A stretch of DNA of 64,000 nucleotides from Methylobacterium sp. J-077 (GCF_022829365.1 NZ_JAKSYJ010000111.1:91615-155614), one strand, 5' to 3'; numbered from the stretch's first letter, positions 35,011 to 45,298 are shown. Notes: generated by a model not told the origin, from the letters alone. Made by a program: numbers and translations.

Positions 35011-35553
35011 GGTGTTTCCTCCAAAAATCTGTTGCGCGCGGGCGGACCCGCGCCGGTTGGTTCAAACGTCTTCGGCGCCCTGGGGCCCTGTCGGGCATTC
35101 TGCGAACGGCACCGGCGGCCGCGGTGCTGGCCGCAGCTCCCCGAATACCCTTCGTGTCATCCGTGGATCGGGGGGCCCAGCGGAGCGGCAGGCGGCTTCG
35201 TGCCGCTCGCGTCGCGGCGCGCCCCCGCGCGCCGGTCGCCTCCGAAATGCCGTCCCGTTCTACGGCGCCTCGTCTCAAGGCACCCTGGCCGCCTTCCCGT
35301 ACGCATCCGGCCCGGCTCATGCCGAGCCACCGGTTGCTGGTATTATGAGGCGGCGAAGCTGGGAAGCAAAACCGGAAAAACTTCGGGATCGTGGCAAAAA
35401 AATTTTTTGTGCGCCGCAATGTCCGCTATTCGCGCTTGAGGACTTTTCCCGCGCCGCACCAAGACGCCCACACCCATCCGCGCCCGCGTCATCAAACTGA
35501 GACGTGATCGCGCTCTGGATCCCCCTCGACCGTTCGACCGTCGGGAGGGTGAC
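35011..35553. promoter_or_regulatory. Intergenic region upstream of sga and the LpxH-like gene
   Basis: 543 bp between divergent genes. I see no supportable gene. The part near sga is GC-rich; an AT-rich section at 35340-35420 contains a near-palindrome of seven A and six T residues (35394-35411) including AAATTTTTTG (35400-35409), which is shared with the mtkA promoter region. GGAGG at 35543-35548 is the ribosome binding site of the gene at 35554. A regulator site for the serine-cycle operon is likely here. Confidence 0.5.
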
Positions 35554-36369
35554 GTGGCCGAGGATGAGGAGATGCCGGTCCGGGTCCGGACGCTGTTCCT
35601 GTCCGATCTGCATCTCGGCACGCGCGGCTGCCAAGCCGGCATGCTGCTGTCGTTCCTGAGGGATTACGACGCCGACACGATCTACCTGGTCGGCGACATC
35701 GTGGATGGCTGGCAATTGCGCTCCGGCTGGTACTGGCCGCAGGAGCACAACGACGTGGTGCAGAAGCTCCTGCGCAAGGTGCGCAAGGGCACCCGGATCG
35801 TCTACCTGCCCGGCAATCACGACGAGTTCCTGCGCGACTATGTCGGCACCAATTTCGGCGGTATCGAGATCGCCGAGACCGCGATCCACGAGGCGGCTGA
35901 CGGGCAGCGCTACCTCGTGATCCACGGCGACCAGTTCGACATGGTGGTGCGCCACTCTCCCTGGCTGGCTCATCTGGGCGACGGCGCCTACACGCTGGCT
36001 TTGAGCCTCAACACCCTGATCAACCGGGTCCGCCGGCGGGTCGGCCTGTCCTACTGGTCGCTCTCGGCCTGGGCGAAGCTGCGGGTGAAGAACGCCGTCA
36101 GCTTCATCGGCCGGTTCGAGACGATCCTGGCCGACGAGGCCCGCCGCCAGGGCGCCAACGGGGTGATCTGCGGCCATATCCACCACGCGGCCGACCGGAC
36201 GATCGGCGATCTGCGCTACCTCAATACCGGCGACTGGGTGGAATCCTGCACCGGCCTGATCGAGCATTACGACGGCCGGATCGAGGTGCTGCACTACCCG
36301 AGCATCCTGCGGGCCCGCGAGGCCGAGGACGCGCCGCGGGCGGTCCCGGGCCGGCGCGCGGTGGCGTGA
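35554..36369 (+). CDS. UDP-2,3-diacylglucosamine diphosphatase-like metallophosphoesterase
   Basis: 271 aa calcineurin-like phosphoesterase of the LpxH-like group common in Alphaproteobacteria. Metal-binding motifs appear in order: FLSDLHLGTRG, VGDIVDGW, LPGNHDEFLRDY, VIHGDQFDMV and CGHIHHAAD. The start GTG 35554 is chosen because GGAGG stands 6 nt upstream. It overlaps the next glycosyltransferase gene by 4 nt. The membrane lipid substrate is plausible but unproven; LpxI normally does this step in many Alphaproteobacteria. Confidence 0.88.
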   Translation: MAEDEEMPVRVRTLFLSDLHLGTRGCQAGMLLSFLRDYDADTIYLVGDIVDGWQLRSGWYWPQEHNDVVQKLLRKVRKGTRIVYLPGNHDEFLRDYVGTNFGGIEIAETAIHEAADGQRYLVIHGDQFDMVVRHSPWLAHLGDGAYTLALSLNTLINRVRRRVGLSYWSLSAWAKLRVKNAVSFIGRFETILADEARRQGANGVICGHIHHAADRTIGDLRYLNTGDWVESCTGLIEHYDGRIEVLHYPSILRAREAEDAPRAVPGRRAVA

Positions 36370-37427
36370 GGGACCACTCCGTGAAGCTCCTGATCGCCAG
36401 CGATGCCTGGCACCCGCAGGTCAACGGCGTCGTCCGCTCGCTCGAGCAGATGGTCCGCCGTGCCCCCGAGCACGGCTTCGAGACGGCCCTGCTATCGGTG
36501 GGCGATTTCCGCTCGCTGCCCCTGCCGGGCTACACGGAGATCCGTTTGGCCTTGGCTGGACGCGACCGGGTCGCGGCGCGCTGGGCCGCCGAGCGGCCGA
36601 GCCACGTCCACATCGCCACCGAAGGGCCGATCGGCTTCGCGGCCCGGCGGCATTGTCTGGCCAACGGGCTGCCGTTCACCACGAGCTACCACACCCGGTT
36701 TCCCGAATACCTCTCAGCCCGGCTGCCGGTACCGGAGGCGTGGTCCTACGCCTACCTCCGCCGCTTCCACGGGGCGGCGCGCGGCACGATGGTCAGCACC
36801 GCCTCCCTCCAGGCGGAGCTGGAGGCGAAGGGCTTCACGCATCTGATGCGCTGGACCCGCGGGGTCGACACCGAGCGGTTCCGGCCGGCCGCCCCCGGCG
36901 ACCTGCCGCCGGCGGAGCTCGCCGGACTGCCGCGGCCGCTGTTCCTGTATGTCGGCCGGCTGGCCGTCGAGAAGAACATCGCGGCCTTCCTCACCCTCGA
37001 CCTGCCCGGCACGAAGATCGTGGTCGGCGACGGGCCGGACCGGGCGCGGCTGCAGGCGCTGGCCCCGGAGGCGCGCTTCCTCGGCACACGGACGGGGGCG
37101 GCGCTCGCGTCGGTCTACGCCGCCTGCGACGCCTTCGTGTTCCCGAGCCTCACCGACACGTTCGGCATCGTGTTGCTGGAAGCCATGGCCTGCGGTCTGC
37201 CGATCGCCGCCTTCCCGGTGCCGGGCCCCAAAGACGTGCTGACCGGGACCCGCGTCGGCATTCTCGACCAGGATCTGCGCACGGCGGCGCTGGCGGCCTT
37301 GCGTCTGTCCCGGGCCGAGTGCCGGCAGGAGGCGCTGCGCCGCGGCTGGGACGTCAGCGCCGACCAGTTCTTCGGCAACATCATCGAGGCCCATGGCGGC
37401 GAGCGCGGGACCCGGAACGCCGCCTGA
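36366..37427 (+). CDS. Glycosyltransferase family 4 (GT-B)
   Basis: 353 aa GT-B enzyme. N-terminal acceptor domain with IASDAWHPQVNGVVRSLEQM, and a donor domain with FLYVGRLAVEKNIAAFL and the E-x7-E motif in TDTFGIVLLEAMACGLPIA. Family members are often mannosyl- or glucosyltransferases acting on lipids (PimB/MgtA-like). It begins in the stop of the LpxH-like gene (GTGA overlap); GTG 36381 is an alternative start. Coupling with a lipid phosphoesterase suggests a joint glycolipid role. Confidence 0.88.
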   Translation: MRDHSVKLLIASDAWHPQVNGVVRSLEQMVRRAPEHGFETALLSVGDFRSLPLPGYTEIRLALAGRDRVAARWAAERPSHVHIATEGPIGFAARRHCLANGLPFTTSYHTRFPEYLSARLPVPEAWSYAYLRRFHGAARGTMVSTASLQAELEAKGFTHLMRWTRGVDTERFRPAAPGDLPPAELAGLPRPLFLYVGRLAVEKNIAAFLTLDLPGTKIVVGDGPDRARLQALAPEARFLGTRTGAALASVYAACDAFVFPSLTDTFGIVLLEAMACGLPIAAFPVPGPKDVLTGTRVGILDQDLRTAALAALRLSRAECRQEALRRGWDVSADQFFGNIIEAHGGERGTRNAA

Positions 37428-37465
37428 CCGGTGACGGCGGCCGTGCGGGATGGCAGGACGGCGCC

Positions 37466-38107
37466 ATGCCGCCCGTGAAAAAGACCTCTCCTCTCAGGAA
37501 GACACCGCCGGCCCTCACGCCGCCCTTCGATCCGGCCCGGGCCGCCGATTACCCGGCGGTGATCGGCTGCGACGAGGTCGGCCGCGGCGCCCTCTGCGGG
37601 CCCGTGGTGGTCGCGGCAGTCTGGTTCGACCCAGTGGCGATTCCCTCTGCCCTGCTGGCTGCGCTCGACGACAGCAAGCGCGTGCCCGAACCGATCCGCG
37701 CGCGGCTGGCGCCGCTGATCCGCACCCATGCCCGGGTCGCCGTGGCGGCGGGCTCCCGGGCGCTGATCGACCGGATCAACATCCGCGCCGCGACCCTCGA
37801 CGCCATGCTGCGAGCGGTGTCCCGCCTCGGAATCGCGGCGCCGGTCCTGGTCGACGGCCGGGACGCCCTCCCCGGTCTGCCGGGCCGGGCGGTGATCGGC
37901 GGCGACGGGCTGGTGCCGCAGATCGCCGCCGCTTCGATCATCGCCAAGGTGTTTCGCGACGACCTGATGCGCCGCCTCGCCGAGCGCCATCCGGGCTACG
38001 GCTGGGAGCGCAACGTCGGCTACGGCACGGCGCTCCACCGGGCCGGCCTGACCACGCTCGGCCGAAGCCCCCACCACCGCCTCAGCTTCACCCGCGGGTT
38101 CGGCTAG
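37466..38107 (+). CDS. rnhB: Ribonuclease HII
   Basis: Removes ribonucleotides from DNA and RNA from RNA-DNA hybrids. 213 aa with the catalytic DEDD set: DEVGRGALCGPV near residue 37, DDSKRVPEPIR, and the later aspartate in AASIIAKVFRDDLM. The first 25 residues are a basic, proline-rich extension common in this group. A palindromic element follows the stop. Confidence 0.95.
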   Translation: MPPVKKTSPLRKTPPALTPPFDPARAADYPAVIGCDEVGRGALCGPVVVAAVWFDPVAIPSALLAALDDSKRVPEPIRARLAPLIRTHARVAVAAGSRALIDRINIRAATLDAMLRAVSRLGIAAPVLVDGRDALPGLPGRAVIGGDGLVPQIAAASIIAKVFRDDLMRRLAERHPGYGWERNVGYGTALHRAGLTTLGRSPHHRLSFTRGFG

Positions 38108-38111
38108 GTTT

Positions 38112-38153
38112 CAAAAGGTCGAGACCTTTTGCGGGTGCAGGGCAGCGCCCTGC
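38112..38153. repeat. Double palindromic element after rnhB
   Basis: CAAAAGGTC and GACCTTTTG (38112-38131) form perfect 9-nt arms around GA; immediately after, GCAGGGC and GCCCTGC (38137-38153) form a second stem around AGC. It lies between convergent genes and may serve as a bidirectional terminator or be a dispersed intergenic element. Confidence 0.7.
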
Positions 38154-38250
38154 TGTCCGGCTTCGCCCGATGCATCAAGGGCAGCGCCTCGACACCCCGC
38201 TAAAGCGCTGAGCCCTTCGGAAATCCAACCGTGCTCGTAAGCGGATCGGA

Positions 38251-40611
38251 TCACTTCGATCCGGGATCGCCCGGCAGCGCGTAGGCGACCACGTAGTCGC
38301 CGCGGTCGGGCGATTGGCGGGCGCCGCCGGCCGTGACCACGATGTATTGCCGGCCGGTCCTGGGCGACCGGTAGGTCATCGGCGCGCCCTGGCTGCCCAC
38401 CGGCAGACGGCCTTTCCAGATCTCGCGGCCGGTCGCGGCGTCGAACGCCCGAAGGTAGTAATCCTGCGTGCCGGCGAAGAAGATCAGGCCGGAGCCGGTC
38501 ACCAGCGAGCCGCCGAGCGAGGGCAGGCCGATCGGGATCGGCAGGTGCATCTTGATCCCCAGCGGCCCGGTATCCTCGACCGTGCCGAGCGGGACCTGCC
38601 AGGCGATGCGGCGCGCCTTCAGGTCGATGGCGGTCAGGGTGCCGAAGGGCGGCTTCTGGCACGGGATGTTCAGCGCCGACACGAAGCGGTTCCGGACGGA
38701 CACGTAGGGCGTGCCGCGCATCGACGACATCCCCATCTCGGTGCCGGTGGCCTTGCCGCCGGTCTCGACCTGCTCCCGCGCGATCAGCCGGTTCCACAGG
38801 CCGAGCCGCATGTCGTTCACGATCAGGTAGTCCCGGGTCATGTCGATCGCGGTGCTGCCCCAGTTCATGCCGCCGAGCGAGCCCGGCATCTGGAGGGCGG
38901 TGTCGAAGCCCGGCGGTGTGAAGGTCCCCTCGTGGCGCATGCCCTTGAACTGGATCCGGCACAGGAGCTGGTCGAACGGCGTCGCCCCCCACATGTCGGC
39001 TTCGGTCAGGGTCTCGGTGCCGATCGACGGCATGTCCGAGAACGGCTGCGTCGGCGCGTAATGCTCGCCCGGCACGCTGCCCTGCGGCACGGCCCGCTCG
39101 GTGACCGGCGCGATCGGCGCCCCGGTCGCGCGGTTCAGCAGGAAGATCTGGCCGTGCTTGGTCGCCGCGATCAGCCCCGGCACGGTGCCGCCCTGCCCGT
39201 CCGGCAGGTCGTAGAGGGCCGGCTGGGCCGGAACGTCGAAGTCCCACAGGTCCTTGTGCACCAGCTGGACGTGCCAGCGCGGCCGGCCGGTCGCGGCGTC
39301 GAGCGCGAAGATCGACGAGTTGGTGGCGTCGTCCTCCGCGGTCCGGTGGCCGCCGAAGAAGTCCGGCGTCGCGTTGCCGGTCGGCGCGTAGACCAGGCCC
39401 AGGCCCGCGTCGTAGGCCATGCTGGTCCAGACGTTGGGCGTGCCGCGCGTATAGGTCTCGCCGGGGGGCGGCAGGCGGGTGGTCGCCGGGTTGCCGGGAT
39501 CCCAGGCCCAGCGCAGATCGCCGCTCCCGACATCGAAGGCCCGGACCACGCCGCCGGGCTCGCCGGTCTCGATATTGTCCGCGACCCGGCCGCCGACCAC
39601 CACGAGATCGCCGGCGATCAGCGGGGCGGCGGTCTGGGTGTAGTAGCCGGGCTTGATCTCGCCCATGTCGGTCTTGAGATCGACCGTGCCGCCGGCGCCG
39701 AAATCGGTGCAGGGCTGGCCGGTGGCGGCATCCAGCGCGATCAGGCGCGCGTCGATCGTGGCGAGCAGCAGGCGGCGGGGGCAGACCTTGTCACCGGCTG
39801 ACGCGCCCGCGTCGTGATAGCCGAGCCCGCGGCACCGCTGCCATTGCGGCGCGCTCGCCTTCGGGTCGTAGCGCCAGCGCTGGGTGCCGGTATCGGCGTC
39901 GAGGGCGATGACGATGTCGTTCGGCGTGCAGACATAGACGGTGTCGCCGATCTGCAGCGGCGTGGTCTGGTCCTCGGCGCCGAAGCCGTTGCTGATGGCG
40001 ACGTCACCGGTGCGGAAGGTCCAGGCCGGCTGGAGATTGGCGACGTTGGCGGGATCGATCTGCGTCAGCCCGGCGAAGCGGGTGCCGCCATTGGTGTTGC
40101 CCCAGGCCGCCCAATCGACCTGCGGTCCCGCCTGCGTCGCGGGATGGACTGCCGGAACCTCCGTCGCGGCGATGATCGGCACCGGCTGGAAAGCCCGCAG
40201 CGTCGTCGCCACAAGGGCGAGCGCCAGCGCGGCGGCGATGCCCAGGGAGGCCCGGCGCCACACGCCGCCACCCGATCGATCGAGCAGCGGCGCGAACAGG
40301 GCGACCACGCAGGCGAGCACCGCCAGCGCGAACAGCCGCGAGACCAGCGGCCAGAACGCGAACCCGACCTCCCAGACCGCCCAGACCCCCGTCAGGACGA
40401 ACGCCGCGCCGTAGAGCAGCGCCCCCGCGCGTCGCCGTTGGGCGACCAGGACACCGGACACGATCATCGCGGCGCCCATGACCAGGAAGTACCAACTTCC
40501 GCCGAGCCAAGCCAAGTAAACCCCGCCGGCAGCAAAGACCCCGCCAATCACGGCCAGCACGATCCCGAGCAGGATCAGTGCTCCATCGGCAAGCGTTTTA
40601 GGTCGGCGCAT
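38251..40611 (-). CDS. Membrane-bound PQQ-dependent dehydrogenase (glucose/quinate/shikimate family)
   Basis: 786 aa quinoprotein. Five transmembrane helices occupy residues about 10-140, followed by the periplasmic eight-bladed propeller with the PQQ signature WAAWGNTNGGTRFAGLTQI near residue 170. PQQ and Ca-binding regions are present (GGRVADNIETGEPGGVVRAF). It oxidises a sugar or cyclitol in the periplasm and passes electrons to ubiquinone. The exact substrate, glucose versus quinate or shikimate, cannot be told from sequence. It stands alone, convergent with rnhB. Confidence 0.92.
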   Translation of the reverse strand: MRRPKTLADGALILLGIVLAVIGGVFAAGGVYLAWLGGSWYFLVMGAAMIVSGVLVAQRRRAGALLYGAAFVLTGVWAVWEVGFAFWPLVSRLFALAVLACVVALFAPLLDRSGGGVWRRASLGIAAALALALVATTLRAFQPVPIIAATEVPAVHPATQAGPQVDWAAWGNTNGGTRFAGLTQIDPANVANLQPAWTFRTGDVAISNGFGAEDQTTPLQIGDTVYVCTPNDIVIALDADTGTQRWRYDPKASAPQWQRCRGLGYHDAGASAGDKVCPRRLLLATIDARLIALDAATGQPCTDFGAGGTVDLKTDMGEIKPGYYTQTAAPLIAGDLVVVGGRVADNIETGEPGGVVRAFDVGSGDLRWAWDPGNPATTRLPPPGETYTRGTPNVWTSMAYDAGLGLVYAPTGNATPDFFGGHRTAEDDATNSSIFALDAATGRPRWHVQLVHKDLWDFDVPAQPALYDLPDGQGGTVPGLIAATKHGQIFLLNRATGAPIAPVTERAVPQGSVPGEHYAPTQPFSDMPSIGTETLTEADMWGATPFDQLLCRIQFKGMRHEGTFTPPGFDTALQMPGSLGGMNWGSTAIDMTRDYLIVNDMRLGLWNRLIAREQVETGGKATGTEMGMSSMRGTPYVSVRNRFVSALNIPCQKPPFGTLTAIDLKARRIAWQVPLGTVEDTGPLGIKMHLPIPIGLPSLGGSLVTGSGLIFFAGTQDYYLRAFDAATGREIWKGRLPVGSQGAPMTYRSPRTGRQYIVVTAGGARQSPDRGDYVVAYALPGDPGSK

Positions 40612-40900
40612 CGAACAACCTCAAAAATGCGAGATCATCGCCTCTTTAGCTTGAGTCTCGGTTCGGTCAACGCGGTTTTACGCGATTTTACCATGCATCA
40701 TTTTGCAAGATGGCGCGTATTTATCTTCCTCGGCAAGCGTAGCTCCGATTTTACATGAGAGCCATCGCATAGCAGGGCGGGGATTGATCATCGGCTCGAC
40801 ACGCCGGCCGAATTTTTCCGGCCGACACGACTCCCATGATCTTCGCGCTCCGAAACACCGCCATCCGCTCAGCGTGGCGGTGACGGCGACGAATCTGCCC

Positions 40901-43033
40901 TCACGCCGCCCGCACGGTGCCGAGGAAGCGATCGACCTCCGCGGAAAGCTGCTCGGACTGGCGCGACAACCCGGTGGCGGAGGCGAGGACCTGCTCGGCC
41001 GCCGCGCCGGTCTGCTCGGCGGCCCGCGCGACGCCGGCGATGTTGCCGGTGACCTCCTGCGAACCGGCCGTGGCCTGGGTGACGCTGCGGACGATCTCCC
41101 GGGTCGCCGCCCCCTGCTCCTCGACCGCCGTGGCGATCGTCGCCGCGACCGTGTTGATCTCCCGGATGCGGCCGGCGATCGCGCCGATCGCGCCCACCGC
41201 CTCGCCGGTGACGCTCTGGATCCGGCCGATCTGGCTGGCGATCTCCTCCGTCGCCTTGGCGGTCTGGCCGGCGAGTTCCTTCACTTCCGTCGCCACCACG
41301 GCGAAGCCCCGGCCCGCTTCGCCGGCGCGCGCCGCCTCGATCGTGGCGTTCAGCGCCAGCAGGTTCGTCTGAGCCGCGATCGACGCGATCAGCTGGACCA
41401 CGTCGCCGACCCGGGCGGCGGCGGCGCTCAGCTCGGAGACGAGGGCGGCGGTCTGGTCGGATTCGCCTACCGCCCGCTGGGCGAGGACGGTCGAGTCCTG
41501 CACCTGGCGGCCGATCTCCTCGACGGAGCTGCCGAGTTGCTCCGCGGCGCTCGCCACGGTGTTGACGTTGGAGGCGGATTGCTCGGCCGCCGCCGCCACC
41601 GCGCCGGATTGGCTGGCGGTCTCCTGGGCGCTCGCGGTCATCTGCGCGGCGGTGGCCTGCAACTCGGTCGCGGCGGTCGAGACCTGCGTGATGATGCCGG
41701 AAACCGCGGCCTCGAAACGCTCGGCCATCTGCCGCGTGACCGCCCGGCGCTGCTCCTCGGCGGCGCGGCGCACCTCGTCCGCCTCGGCTTCGAGCTGCCG
41801 GGTCCGGAGCAGGTTGTCCTTGAACACCTGGACGGCGGCGGCCATGGCGCCGATCTCGTCCTGGCGGTCCCGGACCGGGACCGTCACGGTGGAATCGCCG
41901 GAGGCCAGGGCGCGCATCGCCTCGGTCATGCTGCGGATCGGCCGGAGCACCCGGCGGACCACCACGAGCGTGCCGATACCGGTCAGCAGGATTGCGGCGG
42001 CGAGGAACAGGACGGTCCGCAGCAGGGTGGCCTGCGCTTCCGCGGTCAGCGCCCGAGCGCGGTCGACCAGCGCGTCGAGGGCCGCGCTCGCCAAGTCGGC
42101 GATGGTGTTCACCTCCGCGGTCTGGCGGGTGCGCAACGCATCGATGGACAGGCCGGTTGGCCGGCCCTGCGCGAGCGCCTCTGTGGCGGCCTGGCGGCGC
42201 GCGATCGCCTCGCCCTCGAAATTGTCGGCCTTGGCCTTGCGGAAGGCGGCCCGGACCGTGTCCGACGTCTCGTCGGCGGCAGCCCGGACCACGCCGTCCC
42301 AGGCGGCGGCCAAGCGGCCGCGTTCCTCGGACGCCGCGACGATGTCGGCCTGCGACCAGGGGGTGCCGGCGGCGACCGCGAGCTCGATGCGCACGACCAC
42401 GCCCCCAGCCAGGGCCCGCGACGTCCACGCCGCGCGCTTGAGATCGAGGTAATGGGCCAGGCTCGCGTCGCCGCGCGGGATTACGGCGTCGATCGCGTCG
42501 TTCGCCGCCATCAACGCATCGAGCAGCGTCTGGGACGCCTCAGCGAAGGCCGGCAGCGTGCCGGCGGATCGCTGCGCCCCCGGCACCGCCAGGGCGGCAT
42601 CGACCTGCGGGCGAAGCGCGAGCAGGGCCGCGTAGGACCGCTGGGCCGCCTCGGCCTTCGCCAGAACCGAGGGCGCATCGACCTCGCGGGCCAGGATCAC
42701 CAGCCGATCGACACCGCCCGCGAGAGTCGCACGGTGGGTGGCGATCAGCTCCGCATCCTTGGCGGGAATGGGCTCTGCAGCCTTCAAGGCCTGGAGCGTG
42801 CGGCCGCGCTCCATGCGGATGGCGAGCAGATCCTTGAGGAGCGTGCGGCTCGCCTGGGTCAGGGCCACAACGCGGTGGCTCTGATCGGCCTGCATCCGAG
42901 CGTCACGCAGGGTCGTCACGCCCGATGCGAGCAGCATCATGCTCATCGAGAGCAGCGTCGCGGTCAGAATCTTGCCGATCGATAGTCTCGCCAGCACGAG
43001 GCTGGCGAACGATGGGTGCGGCGCACAAAACAT
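40901..43033 (-). CDS. Methyl-accepting chemotaxis protein
   Basis: 710 aa. A first helix at residues about 18-42, a helical periplasmic sensor to about 320, a second helix ([20 protein letters not shown]), a HAMP domain ([21 protein letters not shown]) and a long coiled-coil signalling domain. The hairpin tip [20 protein letters not shown] near residue 550 contacts CheA and CheW. No C-terminal CheR-binding pentapeptide is visible; it ends FLGTVRAA. Ligand unknown. Confidence 0.93.
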   Translation of the reverse strand: MFCAPHPSFASLVLARLSIGKILTATLLSMSMMLLASGVTTLRDARMQADQSHRVVALTQASRTLLKDLLAIRMERGRTLQALKAAEPIPAKDAELIATHRATLAGGVDRLVILAREVDAPSVLAKAEAAQRSYAALLALRPQVDAALAVPGAQRSAGTLPAFAEASQTLLDALMAANDAIDAVIPRGDASLAHYLDLKRAAWTSRALAGGVVVRIELAVAAGTPWSQADIVAASEERGRLAAAWDGVVRAAADETSDTVRAAFRKAKADNFEGEAIARRQAATEALAQGRPTGLSIDALRTRQTAEVNTIADLASAALDALVDRARALTAEAQATLLRTVLFLAAAILLTGIGTLVVVRRVLRPIRSMTEAMRALASGDSTVTVPVRDRQDEIGAMAAAVQVFKDNLLRTRQLEAEADEVRRAAEEQRRAVTRQMAERFEAAVSGIITQVSTAATELQATAAQMTASAQETASQSGAVAAAAEQSASNVNTVASAAEQLGSSVEEIGRQVQDSTVLAQRAVGESDQTAALVSELSAAAARVGDVVQLIASIAAQTNLLALNATIEAARAGEAGRGFAVVATEVKELAGQTAKATEEIASQIGRIQSVTGEAVGAIGAIAGRIREINTVAATIATAVEEQGAATREIVRSVTQATAGSQEVTGNIAGVARAAEQTGAAAEQVLASATGLSRQSEQLSAEVDRFLGTVRAA

Positions 43034-43383
43034 CGCGTTCGGTTCCGTCAGAATGTTGCTGCGTTGCCGGACGATGTTCGATCTTGATTTTGAACAAATC
43101 TAAATATCTATCGGCAACTAAGCCTCTGTGACTCCGGATCGTGACGCTTGCAACTCGAATTTGTAACAATTATTATCAGCATGTCCTCCTCGGCCACAAC
43201 TGATTTGTTTCTCGAGTACGAACTAGATTTTGGCTGCGTGTGATAGCAGCATGATCGTCATCTGAGACCGCCGCGCCGAAATCTGATTCTCTCGGCAGCG
43301 CCGGCGTCATGAACGGGGCGGACCTTGGTGCATCCCGCGTCGGGACGGCGAGCGCTGCTGCGAAGCCCGGACGACGGCCCGCT
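43034..43383. other. Intergenic region upstream of the chemoreceptor gene
   Basis: 350 bp between the chemoreceptor start and the end of the radical SAM gene. No gene is visible. The part at 43060-43200 is AT-rich (for example GTAACAATTATTATC) and probably holds the chemoreceptor promoter. Confidence 0.5.
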
Positions 43384-44499
43384 TCAGAATAGCGCGAGCT
43401 GCGCTCCCGGTTTGCGGAACGCCGCGCGGTTCAACGCCATCCGCCCGAAGGCGAAGCCGAGCCGGGTGCCCGCGAGGCGGACCCGCTGGCCGATCATCTC
43501 GGCATAGGCCCCCTCCCCGCGGAAGCGGTGGCCGAACCGGGGATCGTTCTCGCGGCCGCCCCTCGCCTGCGCCAGCAGCGCGAAGGCCCGAGCCCGGCGC
43601 TCGGGGTAGTGCTCGGCGAACCAGTCGGCCACCAGGTCGGCGACCTCGCCGGGCAGGCGCAGCAAAGCGTGGCCGATGCGGCTGGCGCCGTGCGCCCGCG
43701 CCTGGGCCAGGATCGCCTCGATCTCGTGGTCGGTCAGGCCCGGGATGATCGGCGAGACATTGACCATCACCGGCACCCCGGCCTCGGACAGGCGCCGCAT
43801 CGCGGCGAGCCGCTTCTCCGGCCGCGGCGCCCGGGGGTCGAGCAACCGGGCGAGGCGCGGGTCGAGAGTCGGCAGCGAGACCGCCACGAGCACGAGGTTC
43901 TCCGCGGCCATCTCGGCCAGGATGTCGAGGTCGCGCAGCACGAGGTCGGACTTGGTGGTGATGCCGACGGGATGGCGCGCGTCCTGGAGCACCTCCAGCA
44001 CCGCACGGGTGATCCGGTGCTCGCGCTCCACCGGCTGGTAGGGATCGGTGGCGGTCCCGAGGGCAATCGTCTCCGGCGCGTAGCCCGGGGCGGCGATCTC
44101 CCGCGCCAGAAGCTTGGCCGCGTCGGGCTTGGCGAAGATCCGCGATTCGAAATCGAGCCCCGGCGACAGCCCGAGCCAGGCATGGGTCGGGCGGGCGTAG
44201 CAATAGATGCAGCCGTGCTCGCAGCCCCGATACGGGTTGACCGACCGGTCGAACGGGATGTCCGGCGAGGTGTTGCGGGCGATGATCCGCGCGGCGCGCT
44301 CCAGCGTGACCTGCGTGCGCAAGGGAGCAGGCGCATCGGTTTCCCAATCGGGGTCCTGGAAGACCTCGCGCCCGGCCGCTTCGTACCGGCTCGTGGGGTT
44401 GGCGGTGGCGCCGCGGCCGCGCCGGGCCTCCGGGGGAAGCCTGCTCGAACCGAGACGCACGGGCGCCGTGGGGATGGAGCCGTTCCGAATCTCAGCCAT
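43384..44499 (-). CDS. PA0069-family radical SAM protein
   Basis: 371 aa. The [4Fe-4S] motif C-x3-C-x2-C is in NPYRGCEHGCIYCYARPTH near residue 95, with GTATDPYQPVEREHRITRAV and VSLPTLDPRLARLLDPRAPRP typical of the SplB-like PA0069 group. The enzyme uses SAM to make a 5'-deoxyadenosyl radical; the substrate of the family is not known. A parS-like site lies 15 bp upstream of its start. Confidence 0.92.
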   Translation of the reverse strand: MAEIRNGSIPTAPVRLGSSRLPPEARRGRGATANPTSRYEAAGREVFQDPDWETDAPAPLRTQVTLERAARIIARNTSPDIPFDRSVNPYRGCEHGCIYCYARPTHAWLGLSPGLDFESRIFAKPDAAKLLAREIAAPGYAPETIALGTATDPYQPVEREHRITRAVLEVLQDARHPVGITTKSDLVLRDLDILAEMAAENLVLVAVSLPTLDPRLARLLDPRAPRPEKRLAAMRRLSEAGVPVMVNVSPIIPGLTDHEIEAILAQARAHGASRIGHALLRLPGEVADLVADWFAEHYPERRARAFALLAQARGGRENDPRFGHRFRGEGAYAEMIGQRVRLAGTRLGFAFGRMALNRAAFRKPGAQLALF

Positions 44500-44513
44500 C
44501 GCGCGCCGCCCCG

Positions 44514-44529
44514 TGTTTCACGTGGAACA
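44514..44529. promoter_or_regulatory. parS-like ParB binding site
   Basis: TGTTTCACGTGGAACA differs by one base from the classical parS palindrome (which has TGAAACA on the right) and combines two half-sites that both occur in known parS sites. It lies between divergent genes. Bacterial parS sites bind ParB and mostly cluster near the chromosome origin. Confidence 0.8.
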
Positions 44530-44629
44530 TAGCGCGAACACGAGATCCGCCAACGCCTCAATTTCAGGCAAACGTCGCCGAGCCCGGTCGAGACATCGCC
44601 ACCCGGTTTACCGCCGCGCAAAATCGTCT

Positions 44630-45160
44630 ATGGGCGCGCACATGCTCTCCGCGGTGACCTACCTGGCCGACCCGGCCGATCCGGATGCGATCGATCGCCT
44701 GGCCGACACGCTCAGCGTGCTGGTGTCGGGCGTGGCCGGCGGCCTGGTCGGCGACGCCGTGATCGTGATCGGCCGGGAGAGCGAGGCGGCGGCGGCCATC
44801 GCGGACGCGACGGGGGCAGTGCTCGTGCTTCACCGGGGCAGGAATCCCTATGGGGCGGGCGCCGCGGAGGCCCGGCGGGACTGGGTGCTGTGCCTGGAGG
44901 CGGGAGACGTCCCGGCCGAGGGCTGGATCCGCACCCTCGACCGCTTCGTCGGCACCGCACGACCGGAGACCGGGCTCGGCCGCCTGCACCGCCCGGCCGC
45001 GGGCTGGATCGGCCGCCTCGTCGGCTGGATCGAGGCCCTCCTGGGCGCCAGGCAGGCGCGGGCCGGCGACGTGGTGCGGCGGGAGGCGCTGCGGGCCGGC
45101 GCAGTGTTCGCGCCGCGCCTCAAGGTACGGCCGCTGATTGCCCGGATCGACAGGCCCTGA
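44630..45160 (+). CDS. Short glycosyltransferase-like protein
   Basis: 176 aa from ATG 44630 (an ATG at 44642 is possible). The core resembles a GT2 nucleotide-binding half without its full catalytic set: AVTYLADPADPDAIDRLADT, VGDAVIVIGRESE and DWVLCLEAGDVPAEGWIRTL, the last at the position of the DxD region. It may be a truncated or degenerate transferase conserved in Rhizobiales. Function unknown. Confidence 0.65.
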   Translation: MGAHMLSAVTYLADPADPDAIDRLADTLSVLVSGVAGGLVGDAVIVIGRESEAAAAIADATGAVLVLHRGRNPYGAGAAEARRDWVLCLEAGDVPAEGWIRTLDRFVGTARPETGLGRLHRPAAGWIGRLVGWIEALLGARQARAGDVVRREALRAGAVFAPRLKVRPLIARIDRP

Positions 45161-45298
45161 TCGACAGAATGTCGCAGCTCGACTGAGTGATATCGACTAA
45201 ATATCCTCCGAAATTTCTGGCGCGATGGCAGAAAACTTGCTGAATTGGAGATTATAGCCGAGCGCCGCTCCCGTGGCGCGGCGAGGAAGGATACGCCG

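Noticed and set aside
38314..39801. Plus-strand open frame opposite the PQQ dehydrogenase
   Set aside because: Shadow frame of a gene with clear PQQ signatures; no homology visible.
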